Below, piece by piece: positions 44,641 to 57,500 of a stretch of 64,000 bases of DNA. The stretch lies in the NCBI GenBank assembly GCA_028023455.1, contig JAQFVV010000322.1, positions 250,001-314,000 of the forward strand, in the 5' to 3' direction. This DNA comes from Epiperipatus broadwayi. Its lineage: Eukaryota > Onychophora > Udeonychophora > Euonychophora > Peripatidae. A program made the position numbers and the translations under genes. A model generated the notes under the pieces. The model was not told the origin of the DNA. It ran no database searches and saw only the letters and a program-made list of their open reading frames with translations. The first letter of the stretch is position 1; each line of letters opens with the position of its first letter.

Positions 44641-47200
44641 CCTTCTGGCATAATAATAATAATAATGCTATTGGGTAATCTTTTTTTTTTTTGTTCATTG
44701 ATAGTTTTTTTAGGCTTTGTTTTTATGCCAAATTTTTGGAATAGTTACTGAATAATTTTGCCAATCACACTTTCTCTTTAAGTCATAAATTTTTTTTTAA
44801 AACTTCCTAAAAATATTATTTGCTCTTGGGGCTTTTCCTAATTTAAGACAACTCAAGGCACATTCAATTTCATCAACATATGAAGGTTTTAATCAGGTAG
44901 ATATTAGTGTAGCATTGTGAAAGAGAAGATTGCAGTTTTGCTTTACTAATGCTTTTTCTTGTTTTATAAAGTTTAGAATTCTGGCATATAAGATTGGCAA
45001 GTTCATTAGCAGTAACTGTAATAATTCTTTTAGAAGTAGATTTACATTCACCAGGATTCCATTACAGTGACGAGGTTAAAACAGGCAAAACTCACTATAC
45101 ATATTGCCACACACAGCAAGCTAGAGTAAACAATGGATGCCAGAAGGCTTATGCATAAAATCCCTATCTAATGACTACTCATCTAGTATCCCCAGACTAG
45201 TTTTTGGCTTGTGGCCTTTGTCAGTGAGGAGCCTTGGATCTGAGAGCACTGCACCTAGATCTTAGGATCTAATGCAACCCTCCAGCAGCCACCTTTTAGC
45301 TCCACTTAACTACAAAACTGTGAGCCGTAAACTGAAAACACCTTAATGTTTTCAATCCAAGCCCAGTCATATGGGTCTGAACTTAGTTCAGTACCCATAC
45401 ATTTTGGTGTCTTTGGTTCTTTAATAACCATAGCCACCACTATCCTATTAAGCAGGATTGGCTTTAAGCCAATAAACTTCACATGACCACCACCTCCTAT
45501 GCTTGTGTATAACTGTTGTTAAAACAGGTACAAGCCAGAAACTAGTCTAGGGATATTGGATGAGTAGGCACTAGATGGGGATTTTATGCACAAGCCTTCT
45601 GGCATCAATTGTTTACTCTAGCTTGCTGTGTGTGGCAATCCATATAGTGAGTTTTGCCTGTTTTAACAACAATTATACACAAGCATAAGAGGTGTTGGTC
45701 ATGTGATGTTTACAGTGACTAGGCTTTACAATTAGATCTTATAAACCCTTCTTTCTCCATTCTACACTTTTCTTTTAGCACCATCCAGTTAACTTTACAA
45801 GTTTGTCAGCAACTTTTGGATCATCTGTAGATAAAAATTGGCTATAAAGGTAACTACTTATTTTGTTCCAACCCAGATTGAATTGCTTTTGATATCCATG
45901 AAAGTTGGACTTTCTACCATCTGTTATAAGTCTGTTAAATTTATTATAAGAAGAGAAGATTGAGATAAGTTCTATTAATATTCACTTCAAGACATTCCAT
46001 ATATTGACTCCTGTTAGCTTATTGTAAATTTCATTTGAAACTGGATAACTTTCAATAATAGGGATATATATTCAGGGGGGATTAGACATGGTTTATATTG
46101 ATTATGGAAGAAATGATTCAATATCAGTAGCTCTATAGGTAGTGGTAAAAAAAAAATTAGTGAAATAGAACATAAATTGAAAGTTGTTTTTGTTTCTCAT
46201 CTGCCTGAATGAAATGTTTCTCTTCATGTAGCATCGTAAAGTAAATGCACATTATTTAATTCCATCCATTTTAAAAGTTGACAACTTGCTTAATCCCATT
46301 TACATACCCCCAATGTCTACTATAAAAATTAAATTTTTTTATACAAAAACTATAGAAAGATCTATAAGAGGAATGTAGGGCTAACTTGGGTGGTTTGGAA
46401 ACATTACATGCATAAAAATTATCTTCTCAATTTGTAATTGCATTCTCATTTGCACTATCTTTGGTGGAAGTTATTTGCTTTACAAGATGATTTGAAAGAA
46501 AGGTAACAATACTGTGTTTACAATGCATTCGATCAATAATCAATGTAAATCCAGGAAGTTTAAGAAGATATGCATTATTAGAAGAATGATAAATCTGAAA
46601 TACAATTATATCACTGTTGTTCAGAACAATTAATTTTAGATGTTCTCCATTTTTGATTCTGATACATTCTCAAATTTCAATTTTTTATTCTGATATACTT
46701 TCAGTGTTAAATTGACGTACTTTTATAGTGGTCTTAGATCAAGAGATTTCTCATTTGCAAAATATGTACATGTCAATTGAGGCTTTCATTTTACAATACC
46801 ATGAAGTTATTTTTCATTTTGAAAATCTAAGATCATAGCATGATAGTCTTTCTTAATATCACTGAAGTTCACATTCATAGTTTTATTGTGTAATTTCATA
46901 ATTTACTTTTTTTTACAAGGAGTTTGTCATGAGGTTTAAATTATTTGTTTCATATGATATTGCTTTCTAATTGCATAATGAGCTACATAGAGATTGTCAT
47001 TCATCCATCTCTTTGTTGCAACTAAAACTAAAGCAATGATGTAAAGTAGAGGTTGAAAGTGGCTTGCATTGTGCTCTTTCAAAAATTCCAGTGCATACCC
47101 AAAAACTAATGAAGAAAAACAATCTCATTGACTGTAATCTTAATCTGAATAAACTGAATTAAAATAGCCTTTAATTCCATTGAACTTTTTCTTTATTGAA
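44640..47200 (-). mobile_element. Jockey/I-like LINE remnant, minus strand
   Basis: After removing the inverted-repeat element (45075-45708), minus-strand frames recover an EEP-endonuclease relic (a phrase like HWGYVNGIKQVVNF, as in the WGY-x-x-N-x-x-G region of Jockey/I nucleases, near 46300), a linker, and then DEIECALSCLKLGKAPRANN (44815-44880), the EV-x-AI-x-x-LK-x-GKAPG start of LINE RTs, followed by IPKIWHKNKA. Downstream RT is missing, cut by copy 1 of the inverted-repeat family. Frames are broken throughout. Confidence 0.55.
45075..45708. mobile_element. Inverted-repeat element family, copy 2 (nested palindromes)
   Basis: GTTAAAACAGGCAAAACTCA at 45075 and its complement ending at 45667 start arms of about 140 bp, which also contain CAAGCTAGAGTAAACAATGG and its complement. 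A second pair, 45478-45533 with 45652-45708 (CATGACC..CACCTC..ATGCTTGTGTATAA), overlaps the right end, so one inverted-repeat element appears nested in or copied from another. It interrupts the LINE remnant at 44.64-47.2 kb. No coding capacity. Confidence 0.7.
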
Positions 47201-48240
47201 ATATAGTTTAATCTTTATTTAGTTATGAATAATTAAAAAAAGTACTTTTCTTCTAAGTTCAACAAAATTTTCTATTCTACGAAAATTGTAAAATTTTATT
47301 ATAAAAAATAATCTTGTTTGTCGTAAACAGTTGAATGTATTTAGTAAAATATAAAGTTAGAATTGTTTAAAAAAATATTTAGTATTTAAACTATATGAAG
47401 GAAATAGTTCAATATCAAGTAAATGTATATGTATTAAAAATAAAAAGGTTTTTAATATTATATGCTTATTTTTGTAATACATCTCTGAGTCAAATAATCT
47501 TGAAATGGGAAAATTAATATTCAGATTTATAGTGAAAATGATGCATGGGGCTAAATTGTTTGATTAACATTACTTTAAAGTTATGAATTTATTAAAATAA
47601 CATAAAAATTTCAATAATAAAATAACTTTTTGTACCTGTGGCAAAATCATTTGAAGTAATTGGTACATTTAGAATGATGAAAAAAAACTAAATTTTGAAA
47701 AAAAAATTTAGTTATGTATATATCTTTTTTGTGATCAACTTATTGTTTGGTGTACAAAAGTGTGCCTATATTAATATCACATCTTTGTTTGAAATTTTTG
47801 TTTTACCATAATAGATAGCCTTTTGGGACACTGAACTTATATAATGTATGTTTGGTTTTAAAATCAAATTATTCTTTAATTGTAAGTAAAAATTAAATGT
47901 TTTATCTACTTAAAATGAGATTAGATTTTTATAACGTGATTGCAAAATAAAATCATTAATGAAATATTTTCAAATTTCTGTTTTTAATTAATAAAAACAT
48001 TTGAATGTACCATATATTTACACTACAATTAACTCCTTATTTTTTATTTTTTTTTTGATTTTAAAAAAACGTTATTAAATCTAGTAAGACTGAATATATT
48101 GGCTTTTGTTTGCAGAAAAATCATAAATATTATCTTTTTTTTTTTAAATTAGGAAAAAAAGTATTATAAAATTAAATTTCAATATATATTTAACAAATTT
48201 AAAACAAAGAACATTTTTATAAAGTGTTTTATATATTGTA
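47201..48240. other. AT-rich stretch without recognised gene
   Basis: Long A and T runs, no protein-like frame and no splice-flanked exon recognised. Confidence 0.4.
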
Positions 48241-51200
48241 ACCTTCTTACTAATTTAGCTAGTCAGCCTACACATTTGGGAGCAATATCCTCCTCAATAA
48301 CCTTCTATCAACAACTGTAACTAATCAATCTAGCCTCATGTTTTAAATGGTCGACATATCCTCTGTAACCTTCTATAGTTAACAATCAATCTAATCTAGC
48401 CTCTTGTTTTAGGGCAACTAAATCCTCTTGTGTAACCTTCCTAGCTACAATTAAGGTAGAATATACGCTTAAAATACATGTTAAAATAAAAGAGATGATT
48501 TCTTTATTGACTAAGCTCACATGAAACTATAAACTTAAGAAGATTACAAGGTGATTAATGAAGATAATAACTTCTGGTCAAACTAGTTTTAAGATCCACA
48601 AACAAAATGTTACGAAATGAATTTAATATTCATCAAACCAATAAATTAATAATTAGATCGATGGAATGAATATGAAATTAAAATTATAAATTAAGCAATA
48701 AGTAAATTAGGATGTAGATGACTAAATGGATGATGAAAATAAGTAATAATTAAATAATAAAATGAAATGAGCTGAGAATGAAGAGAAAAAAATGAAGATG
48801 TATAAGAATAATGAATGATTAAGATGATGGTAGAATAAGAGTTAATGGATGATTAAGATGATAATGGAATAAGAGCTAGTGAATGATGAGTTAATTAGGA
48901 TAATGAATTAGGATGAAAGAAGAATAAAGAAAGATTGAAATGACAGATGAGAAGAATGATGATGATGGAAGATAATGTCCAGAACTCTAAACTGATAGTG
49001 CATTATATGATAATAAGGTAACTAATTAAAATATGGATTCCAAGCTTGACAAAACCAGAATATTTACCATAAAGTCAAAACAAGCTATACATTCAAGACA
49101 AAAGAAGCAATTTACACCTTAAAGTTTGGTTGATTTTATAAAACTATGAGTATAACATAACTCAAATCCAACTACAATAAATAACTAGATATAAAATTTA
49201 CCATAAATTCAAATTCTACATTGCAAATTGCTAACTTATTCTTCTCAATGTTCAAACAACTTAAAGATTGTTATACAAGATATACTTGGGTCAGTGAGAG
49301 GGATTTTACCACTACCCAAATATAATGCACAAAACAGCTCTTAAGATAAAATCGAATTAACAAAGAATATTTAGTAATTTCAAAGGAACTTTATAAACTC
49401 CTTAACCATTATAACTTTACATGTCAAGAAATAGGAATAACTCTTCAATAGCTAAACACAATAACTTACCAATTTTCTTTTCTCAAATAAATATTAACAA
49501 TGTGATCAAGATCAGTGAATGATAAATCTGCGGGTTCAAATAAACTGATCAAACCCATATTAATTGTTTAGCTTTTAGTATACCACCTAAAACAATATGC
49601 ACTCTAGGTTAATAATATTTTGATTATTAAGTGATGATCCCTTAGATGTACTCGTAAATCACAGAGTTTACCAAAATTATTATGGTATACCAAAATATAG
49701 TTACTTATACTATATTGATCGATGATTTCCATGTAATCAGATGATATGTCGATAGCAATAACAATAATAATGTGTGTGCTGATTAGCAATAAGAATACAG
49801 ACAACTAAATAAATTTCAACACAACAAGATTTATTTACATTATTTACAAATTTATTTCAGACACATTGCATGAAATAAGACGAATTCATTAAATAAAATC
49901 ACGGATGGAAAATAATTGGTATCCCATTGCCTACACCCATAATAAATAAGACAAACTAATACAGTGATATTCATAGTATCACTATCATTATTGGCTATGT
50001 TTCTATAATTATTCTATCTTATAGAATAAGATAGTTAAACTTTATGTAAGCTAAATTAGCATTTAAATTATAAAACAAAATGTATTTAGGTCTTTGGGAT
50101 ATACGCAACTTTTTAAATGTAAAACTCAAAGTTATAATTTAGTGTATTAAACTAGCTATTTTATTTATCAGAATATGATAAGGACAATTATGATATTCAG
50201 GACAATTAACAATTATTATCATTTACTATAAAAATATTCATTGTATTAATGTGGGGACAGACATCAGAAGTCAAATGCACACATGACACCAAAACATTGC
50301 CTATGTCCACAACCTAATCATTTTAATAGTTAACCTATCTTACCGATCCATCAGTGAATCACTGCTTGATGAAGATAAATTAACATTGTCCATGTGTATC
50401 TCCTGCTCTTTCATATAAAAGTTCTACAATCACTAGTAAGTTTTAGTTGGTTTGTTTATAAACTGATAAAGATCCTACAACATCATAAAGACACTATTCC
50501 AATTAGGCAAACACTATAGATAGACCAGTGTCCCTTAATCTAACTTTATCTTATCCTTCCTATTTGATTTTGAAATACTAAACTTCACCATACACGGTGG
50601 AAAACTAACTATATAACCTCATGAGGGAACAAACAATAAAGGGAGGCTCTACAAAACAACATTATAGTTATACAATAATATGGCCAATTCTAATACCTTT
50701 TCATAGGTATAAAAGTGTGTGCATTCACTCATCACAGGGAAATAGAATTCAGACCATGGATATCATCCTCTCTTGGGATTAACTATGCTAACTAAACACT
50801 AACTATTAATCAGCCTCGACAATATCATCCTCATATAATCAGCAATGGGAGATTCTCAATCAGCCCATGCACAATATTAACGATACTATATTTGATGCCA
50901 TTATATGTGGCACATACTTATCAGCTGAAAGCTGTCACAAATCCTTATCAATACAATAGCAATGTAAAATAACACTAACAATAAAAGTGGAAACAAATAT
51001 TCCATTTCAGAATGTAGAAACTATTAATGTATTAATAAACAAACCACCAACATAAAAGTCAAATGACCATTAATTATTTTAAAATAATAGTTATACTTTT
51101 GTTATAGCAAGCCATACACACGTTATATTTAAAGTGGACATGTTCATTCTTAGGCAAAATTAAGAAATGAAAAATGCTTATATTAATTATTTCATATAAT

Positions 51201-51639
51201 AAAACAATCGGGTCATTATGTGTATAACTTTGACAAATTTAGGTCTGTTTGTTTACCCTTCAATAAAATATTAAAATCTGTTTTAAAAATGCAAGAGAGA
51301 AATCTCTCTCTATTTAAATAAATGATATTAAATATTGTTTTTCCTTAACTGGTAAAATAACAAAAATAAGTGTAATAAATTTATATATCTTTATATATCT
51401 CTCCATCCTTACTAAATATATTTTATACCACAATAAACATATATGTAAAAAAAAAAATCCCTGAATAACACATGACAAAAGTATATTATAATACCAAACA
51501 TAGCAATAAGAAAAAATAAACGAACATTTTCTCCCATTAAATTTTATCCCATTCGTTCAAAGTTTGTTACATCCTTATGAGCTAAAATGATAAGAAAACT
51601 GATATCCTGAGCAAACATTCCTATGTAACACATATATAT

Positions 51640-51975
51640 ATATTTGATTATTATGTTCGATGCTAGCATAGTGAGACAATATTCAAATGCTTTTTCGAGT
51701 GTAGCACAATTAAAAATAGGTTTATCCACATTTGTTTATATTTAATTTTCCTTAAGTCAATTTGTAGGTCTATTATGATCTTTAAAACAAACTTTTTAAA
51801 ATCCTTTATTGATTTATTTATCGATGTCAGCATAGTGAGACAATATTTAAACGCTTCCAAGTGTAGTACGATTAAAATAGGTTTATCCATACTTTCTATA
51901 GATAATTTTCTTTAAAATGAATTTATAGGTTCATTACAATTAACAAGCTTAACTTTTAAAATCATTTATTGATTT
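51640..51975 (+). repeat. ~165-bp tandem repeat within the large repeat, copy 1
   Basis: GCATAGTGAGACAATATT begins at about 51666 and 51831 and each unit continues with a phrase like AATAGGTTTATCCA. Copy 2 has lost most of the first unit (an ~85-bp deletion near 57955), while inverted copy 3 keeps it. Frames starting MDKPI in both strands come from this repeat and are not treated as genes. Confidence 0.75.
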
Positions 51976-52209
51976 GTTTATTTTGTTTTTCCATCCACAG
52001 TAACATTTGGAATAATTTTAAATGATCTTGACTTTTTTAAGACATTTTAAAATATTAATAAGCATGTTGTACAATAAAGATTAAAAGTAAATATTTATTT
52101 ATTCATTTCTATCAGCAAATTAATGTGTTTAATAATGCTAAGAAGAATTTATTCAACTGTGAGCAATTATTAATACGATATCCTTGGCATTAATAATCTG
52201 TCATTTTTT

Positions 52210-52255
52210 TATTTTCAATAACTATGCAAATTCGTGCTGAAACACCATTGGGCAG
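52210..52255 (+). other. Exon-like segment with splice donor in copy 1
   Basis: After TTTTTTATTTTCAATAACT, copy 1 reads ATGCAAATTCGTGCTGAAAC through CCATTGGGCAG and then GTGAGT, a consensus splice donor. The ATG frame gives MQIRAETPLG-R. In copy 2 (near 58495-58530) and inverted copy 3 (near 60755) the ATG is AAG and the donor reads AGAC, so both signals are present only in copy 1. Confidence 0.25.
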
Positions 52256-53360
52256 GTGAGTTTTCTTTAATGAGAATAAGAAATAAATTCATGCATTTTT
52301 CTTTTTAAATTGATTAAACTTTATATTACTTTGAAAAAAATGAATTTTTAAATTTGTCTACTTGATATTTTCACACTTTTGTTCAAAATTATTTCGAATT
52401 ATATTTTATAAAGAATACAATTTATAAGCAAACGAATTTTTCTGCTTTATACTTAAGAGCACGAAAAACAAACATTTTAGTCTTTGTCTTTTAAATCTAA
52501 TTAATTTTTGTGTCATTTTTAAATCTGAAAATTGACTAATTTAAACAAAATAAAAATAATTGCTTATATTTTTTGGAGTTGTTTTTCGTTTGAAGTAGGA
52601 TTTGTGAGGCAAATAATTATCCATATGGCTGTTATTCATCTTCTCGAGTATGCATATTAGGAATTATAAAATCGATACTAAATAGTGTTGAAATAATACA
52701 AGGTTTTAAGGTTTTTTTTACTTTTAACTCCACATTATCCTGTACTTTTGTTTAATTTAATCCACAAGGTTGTTACTTTTCAGCTTTTTTTTTTACTTTC
52801 TTTTATAAGTGTAAGAATTGAAGCCTTCTTATTTATATTTTCTTCTCTTAGTAACCCCACCCCTACAAACTTTGTTATATTATTTATACCTTGTATTACA
52901 GTGCATTATGTTACTAAATGCGCCAATAACTGAAGTGTGAATAAATTAATATTTCTCCCTCTAGTGATGACCACCTAGACTTTCATATCATTTTAGATTG
53001 CAATACAATATATTTGAAGATTGTTTACAAAATTTAGAAGACTTATAAATTTATTTTGTTTTGTTTTTAATTACTGAGTGCTAAATATTTTCATACTTCC
53101 AAATTGGTTTAATACTATTCAAATATTATTTGAAATAGGGCTGCCACTAGATCTTCTGATAAAAATGTTTATGCGATTCATATCCACTCTATCAGATTTT
53201 TTAGTGTGTCACAAACAGTCCAAGCCATCATCACTCTCAGGATATTTATTGGTAAGCTTTTGCTTAATTGGAAAATTATAATTCAGCAAGCATTTCAATC
53301 TATAACTGATTTTTACACACTGATTTTCAATGTATTAATAAATATTATTAATTTAAAATT

Positions 53361-54570
53361 TTACATACTGGATCACTTGAATAAAGCTTAATGTGATAGA
53401 GCGAAAACCATATGGTTACAATATTCCCTTACTGGCAAAGGGAAAATTTTAAATTTTTTTTACATATAATTTTTACACAGTAGGTAATAATAACTTAAAT
53501 AAGAGAAAATATATTTATTTTCCCCTTTAGTAAGCATTTTTTTTTTAAAAAAAACTAAAATTATTTGCACTTTGTAGACACATTTTTTTTTTCATGTACT
53601 AAATTTGTTGATTGGTAGGATATTAAACTGCAGGCATTGTACGTTCCTTTTGGGCCCTCAGGGGTTGAGATTATAAGAGCATTCTCCCCAACCTGAGCAA
53701 TTATTCAGAAAAGAACTTCATATAAATTAAGAAATTTCTTATACTGATTTTTTTGTACATTTCTAACGACCTTAAATGGATGTGGCTTGGTTTTTGATTG
53801 TTTCACCCGTTTTTGACCCATTTTTATGAGCCTGTTATGTGCCCTAACTATGTCACTGTCTTTATCGATCTCCATAATGAAGGGTAATGGAGTCTTACTG
53901 AGCAGAGGTTCGTGCCACCCATAGTATAATCGGATTGGAGTAAATCCTGAAGACTCATTGAAAGTAACATTAATATATTGAGTCAGTTCAGGAAGCTTGT
54001 TCAGCTATTGTTTATGGTCACCTTGCACATAGACCCTAAATCTACTGAGCTCACGCATCACACGCTCGCAAGGATTTGTCAGAGTTTCTTATTGAACTCA
54101 TAATATGTTTAATACTTTGCATTTGAATCCATTAGCTCCATTTTTTTATATAAAGGCAGTGCCATGATCGGTCAAGATTATATTAGGTTTACCAACTAAT
54201 AAAAACTGGTAATCAGTTAAGTACCTGATAGTACTTTTAGCATCTGTTCTTGGTATAGGATATGTGGAAACTAATTTAGAGAACATGTCATATGCAACTA
54301 ATATACATTTTTGCCGGTTGTAGGGTGGGAGAGGTCCATAAAAATCAAGCGCGAGTAATTTATTTGGTTTACTGTCAATTATTGGCTGCAAAGTACTGAC
54401 AAATGATTTGGTACAATCTTTTGATTAAATTGAGAAACATCATTCACAACTTGGTCACACTGATTCTATCTTAACAATCATTCTTTTAGAATGACTACAA
54501 CATCTCAAGCAATAATCAATACTTTCATAATCAGGCTCACACATTTCATGGCGCCTTATCCTCTGTAATC
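53361..54570 (-). mobile_element. Spacer between large-repeat copies with gypsy integrase fragment
   Basis: The segment between the two direct copies is the only part of the large block with clear protein homology (integrase, 53760-54430). In the simplest model it belongs to a ~6.3-kb tandem unit (48258-54576) whose second copy was truncated by the inverted duplication at 59621. An alternative is that copies 1 and 2 are very long terminal repeats of one element. No convincing primer-binding or polypurine site was seen at either junction, so the first is preferred. Confidence 0.5.
53760..54430 (-). pseudogene. Ty3/gypsy-type integrase core and C-terminal region
   Basis: 54391-54146 is open on the minus strand and reads LLALDFYGPLPPYNRQKCIL (first catalytic Asp in DFYGPLP), AYDMFSKLVSTYPIPRTDA, then GKPNIILTDHGTAFI (second catalytic Asp in TDHGT). 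Downstream, after frameshifts, come phrases like ELTQYINVTFNESSGFTPIR, with the expected position of the catalytic Glu region, and YYGWHEPLLSKTPLPF. The DFYGPLP and TDHGTAF wording matches insect gypsy-group integrases. It integrates cDNA in complete elements; here it is a fragment with stops. Confidence 0.7.
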
Positions 54571-57500
54571 TTTTATAGCTAGTCAGCCTACATGTTTGGG
54601 AGCCATATCCTCTGTAACCTTCCTATAGTTGATCAATCTAGCTAGCCTCTCATTTTAGGGTGACCAAATTCTCCTATGTAACCTTCCTTTGGATGCTGGA
54701 ATCATATATGACTCCGGACACACATCTCATGTGACCAAATCCACCCTTTTTAACCTACACTATCCGAATCATCAAGAAAATACGCCTACAAAGAAATGTT
54801 ACACTAAAGAGATGATTTTTTTATTGACAAAGCTTGCATGAAACTATAAACTTAAAGAAGATTACAAGGTGATTAATGAAGATAATAATTTCTGGTCAAC
54901 CTAGCTTTAAAATCCACAAACAAACAAACAAAATGTTATGACATAAATTTAATATTCATCAAACCAATAAATAATAATTAAATCGATGGAATGAATATGA
55001 TATTAAAATTATAAATTAAGCAATAGGTAAATTAGGATGTAGATGACTAAATAGATGATAATAAGTCATAATTAAATAATGAAGTGAGTCTGAGAATGAA
55101 GAAAAAAAAATGAAGATGTATAAGAATAATGAATGATTAAGATGATGGTAGAATAAGAGTTAATGGATGATGAAGATGATAATGGAATAAGAGTTAGTGA
55201 ATGGTGAGTTAATTAGGATAATGAATCAGGATGAAAGAAGAATAAAGAAATATTGAAATGACAGATGAGAAGAATGATGATGATGGAAGATGATGTCTAG
55301 AATTTTAAACTGATATTGAATTAAATGACAATAAGACAACTAAATAAAATACGGATTCCAAGCTTGATAAAACCAGAATATTCACCATAAAGTCAAAACA
55401 AGCTATGCATTTAAGACAAAAGAAGCAATTTACACCTTAAAGTTTGGTTGACTTTTATAAGACAGTGAGTATAACACAACTCAAATCCACACTACAATAA
55501 ATAACTAGATATAAAATTTACCATAAATTCAAATTCTACATTGCAAATTACTAACTTATTCTTCTCAGGTTCCAATAACTTATTGATTGTTATACAAAAT
55601 ATTCTTGGGTCAGTGAGAGGGATTTTACCACTACCCAAATATAATGCACAAAATGGCTCTTAAGACAAAATTGAATTAACAAACAATATTTAGTAATTTC
55701 AAAGAAACTTTATAAACTCCTTAACTATTATAACTTTAAGCTTCAAAAAATAGGAATAATTTCAATAACTAAACACAATAACTTACCAACTTCCTTTTCT
55801 CAAATAATTATAAACAATGTGATCAAGATCAGTGAATGGTAAATCTGCGGGTTCAAATAAAGTGATTAAACCAATATTAAGTGTTTATCTTTTAGTATAC
55901 CACGTAAAATAATATGCACTCTAGGTTAATAATATTTTGATTATTAAGTAATGAGGCCTTAGATGTACTCATAAATTATTGGGCTTAACAAGATTATTAT
56001 GATATACCAACATATAGTGAATTATACTGTATTGATTGATGATGATTTCCATATAATCAGATGATATGTCAATAGCAATAATAATGTATGTTGTGATTAG
56101 CAATAAGAATACAGACAACTAAATAAATTTCAACACAAGATTTATTTACATTACTTACAAATTTATTTCAGACACATTGCAGGAAATAAGACGAATTCAT
56201 TAAATAAAATCAGGGATGGAAAATAATTGGTATCCCATTGACTACACACATATGATATCAGATAAATTAATACAGTGATATTCATAGTATCACTATCATT
56301 ATGGGCTATGTTTCTATTCTATCCTATAGAATAAAATAGTTAAACTTTATTTAAGCTAAATTAGCATTTAAATTATAAAACAAAAGTGTATTTAGATCTT
56401 TGGGATATATGCAACTTTTTAAATGTAAAACTCAAAGTTATAATTTAATGTATTAAACTGTAGCTATTTTATTTATCAGAATATGATAAGGACAATTATC
56501 ATATTCAGTACAATTCACAATTATTATCATTTACTATAAAAAGATTCATTGTATTAATGTGGGGACAGACATCAGAAGTCAAATGCACACGACACCAAAA
56601 CATTGCCTATGTCCACAATCTAATCATTTTAATATTTAACCTATCTTTCTAATCCATCGGGGAATCACTGCTTGATGAAGATAAATCAACATTGTCCATG
56701 TGTATCTCTTGCTCTTTCATATAGAAGTTCTATAATCACTAGTAAGTTTTGGTTGGTTTGTGTATGAACTGATGAAGATCCTACAACATCATAAAGATAC
56801 TATTCCAATTAGGCAAACACTATAGCTAGACCAGTGTCCCTGAATCTAACTTTATCTCATCCTTGCTATTTACTTTTAAAATACAAAAAAAATCTTCACC
56901 ATACATGGAAGAAAACTAATTATGTAACCTCACGAGGGATCAAACAATAATGGGAGGCTCTACAAAACAACTTGATAGTTGTACAATAATATGGCCAATT
57001 CTAATACCTTTTCATAGGTATAAAAGTGTGTGCATTTTTCTCATCACAGGGAAATAGAATTCAGACCTTGGATATCATTCTCTCTTGGGATTAGCTATGC
57101 TAACTAAGCACTAACTATTAATCAGCCTTGACAATATCATCCTCTCATGTAATCAGTAATGGGAGATTCACCATCAGCCCATGCATAACATTAATATTAA
57201 TGATACTATATTTGATGCCATTATATGTGGCACATACTTATCTGCTGAAAGCTGTCACAAATCCTTATCAATACAATAGCGAGGTAAAATAACACTAATA
57301 ATAAAAGCGGAAACAAATATTCCATTTCACAATGCAGAAACTATTAATGAATTAATAAACAATCCACCAACATATAAGTCAAATGACCATTAATTATTTT
57401 AAAATAATAATCATACTTTTGTTATAGCAAGCCATACACACGTAAACAATGAAGATCAGCCTACATTTTATAGTTAAAGTGGACATGTTCATTCATAGGC

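Larger units (their letters stand above)
48241..53360 (+). repeat. Large repeat, direct copy 1 (~5.1 kb)
   Basis: Co-linear with 54571-59621. Landmarks: AGCTAGTCAGCCTACA at 48259/54577, GATTACAAGGTGATTAATGA at 48541/54860, GTGGGGACAGACATCAGAAG at 50251/56560, ATTTTATCCCATTCGTTCAA at 51541/57882, ACTTCCAAATTGGTTTAATA at 53095/59370. Offset drifts from ~6.32 to ~6.28 kb through small indels, and identity is high by eye. The start has three imperfect ~60-bp units with CCTCTGTAACCTTC. No gene-size frame is shared by the copies. Confidence 0.85.

Noticed and set aside
51544-51890. Small frames starting MDKPI
   Set aside because: They come from the ~165-bp tandem repeat and recur wherever the large repeat occurs, with different lengths and frameshifts between copies.
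53361-54570. Polinton/Maverick integrase with long terminal repeats
   Set aside because: The integrase wording (DFYGPLP, TDHGTAF) fits Ty3/gypsy, and no capsid, ATPase, protease or DNA polymerase B was seen in the repeats.
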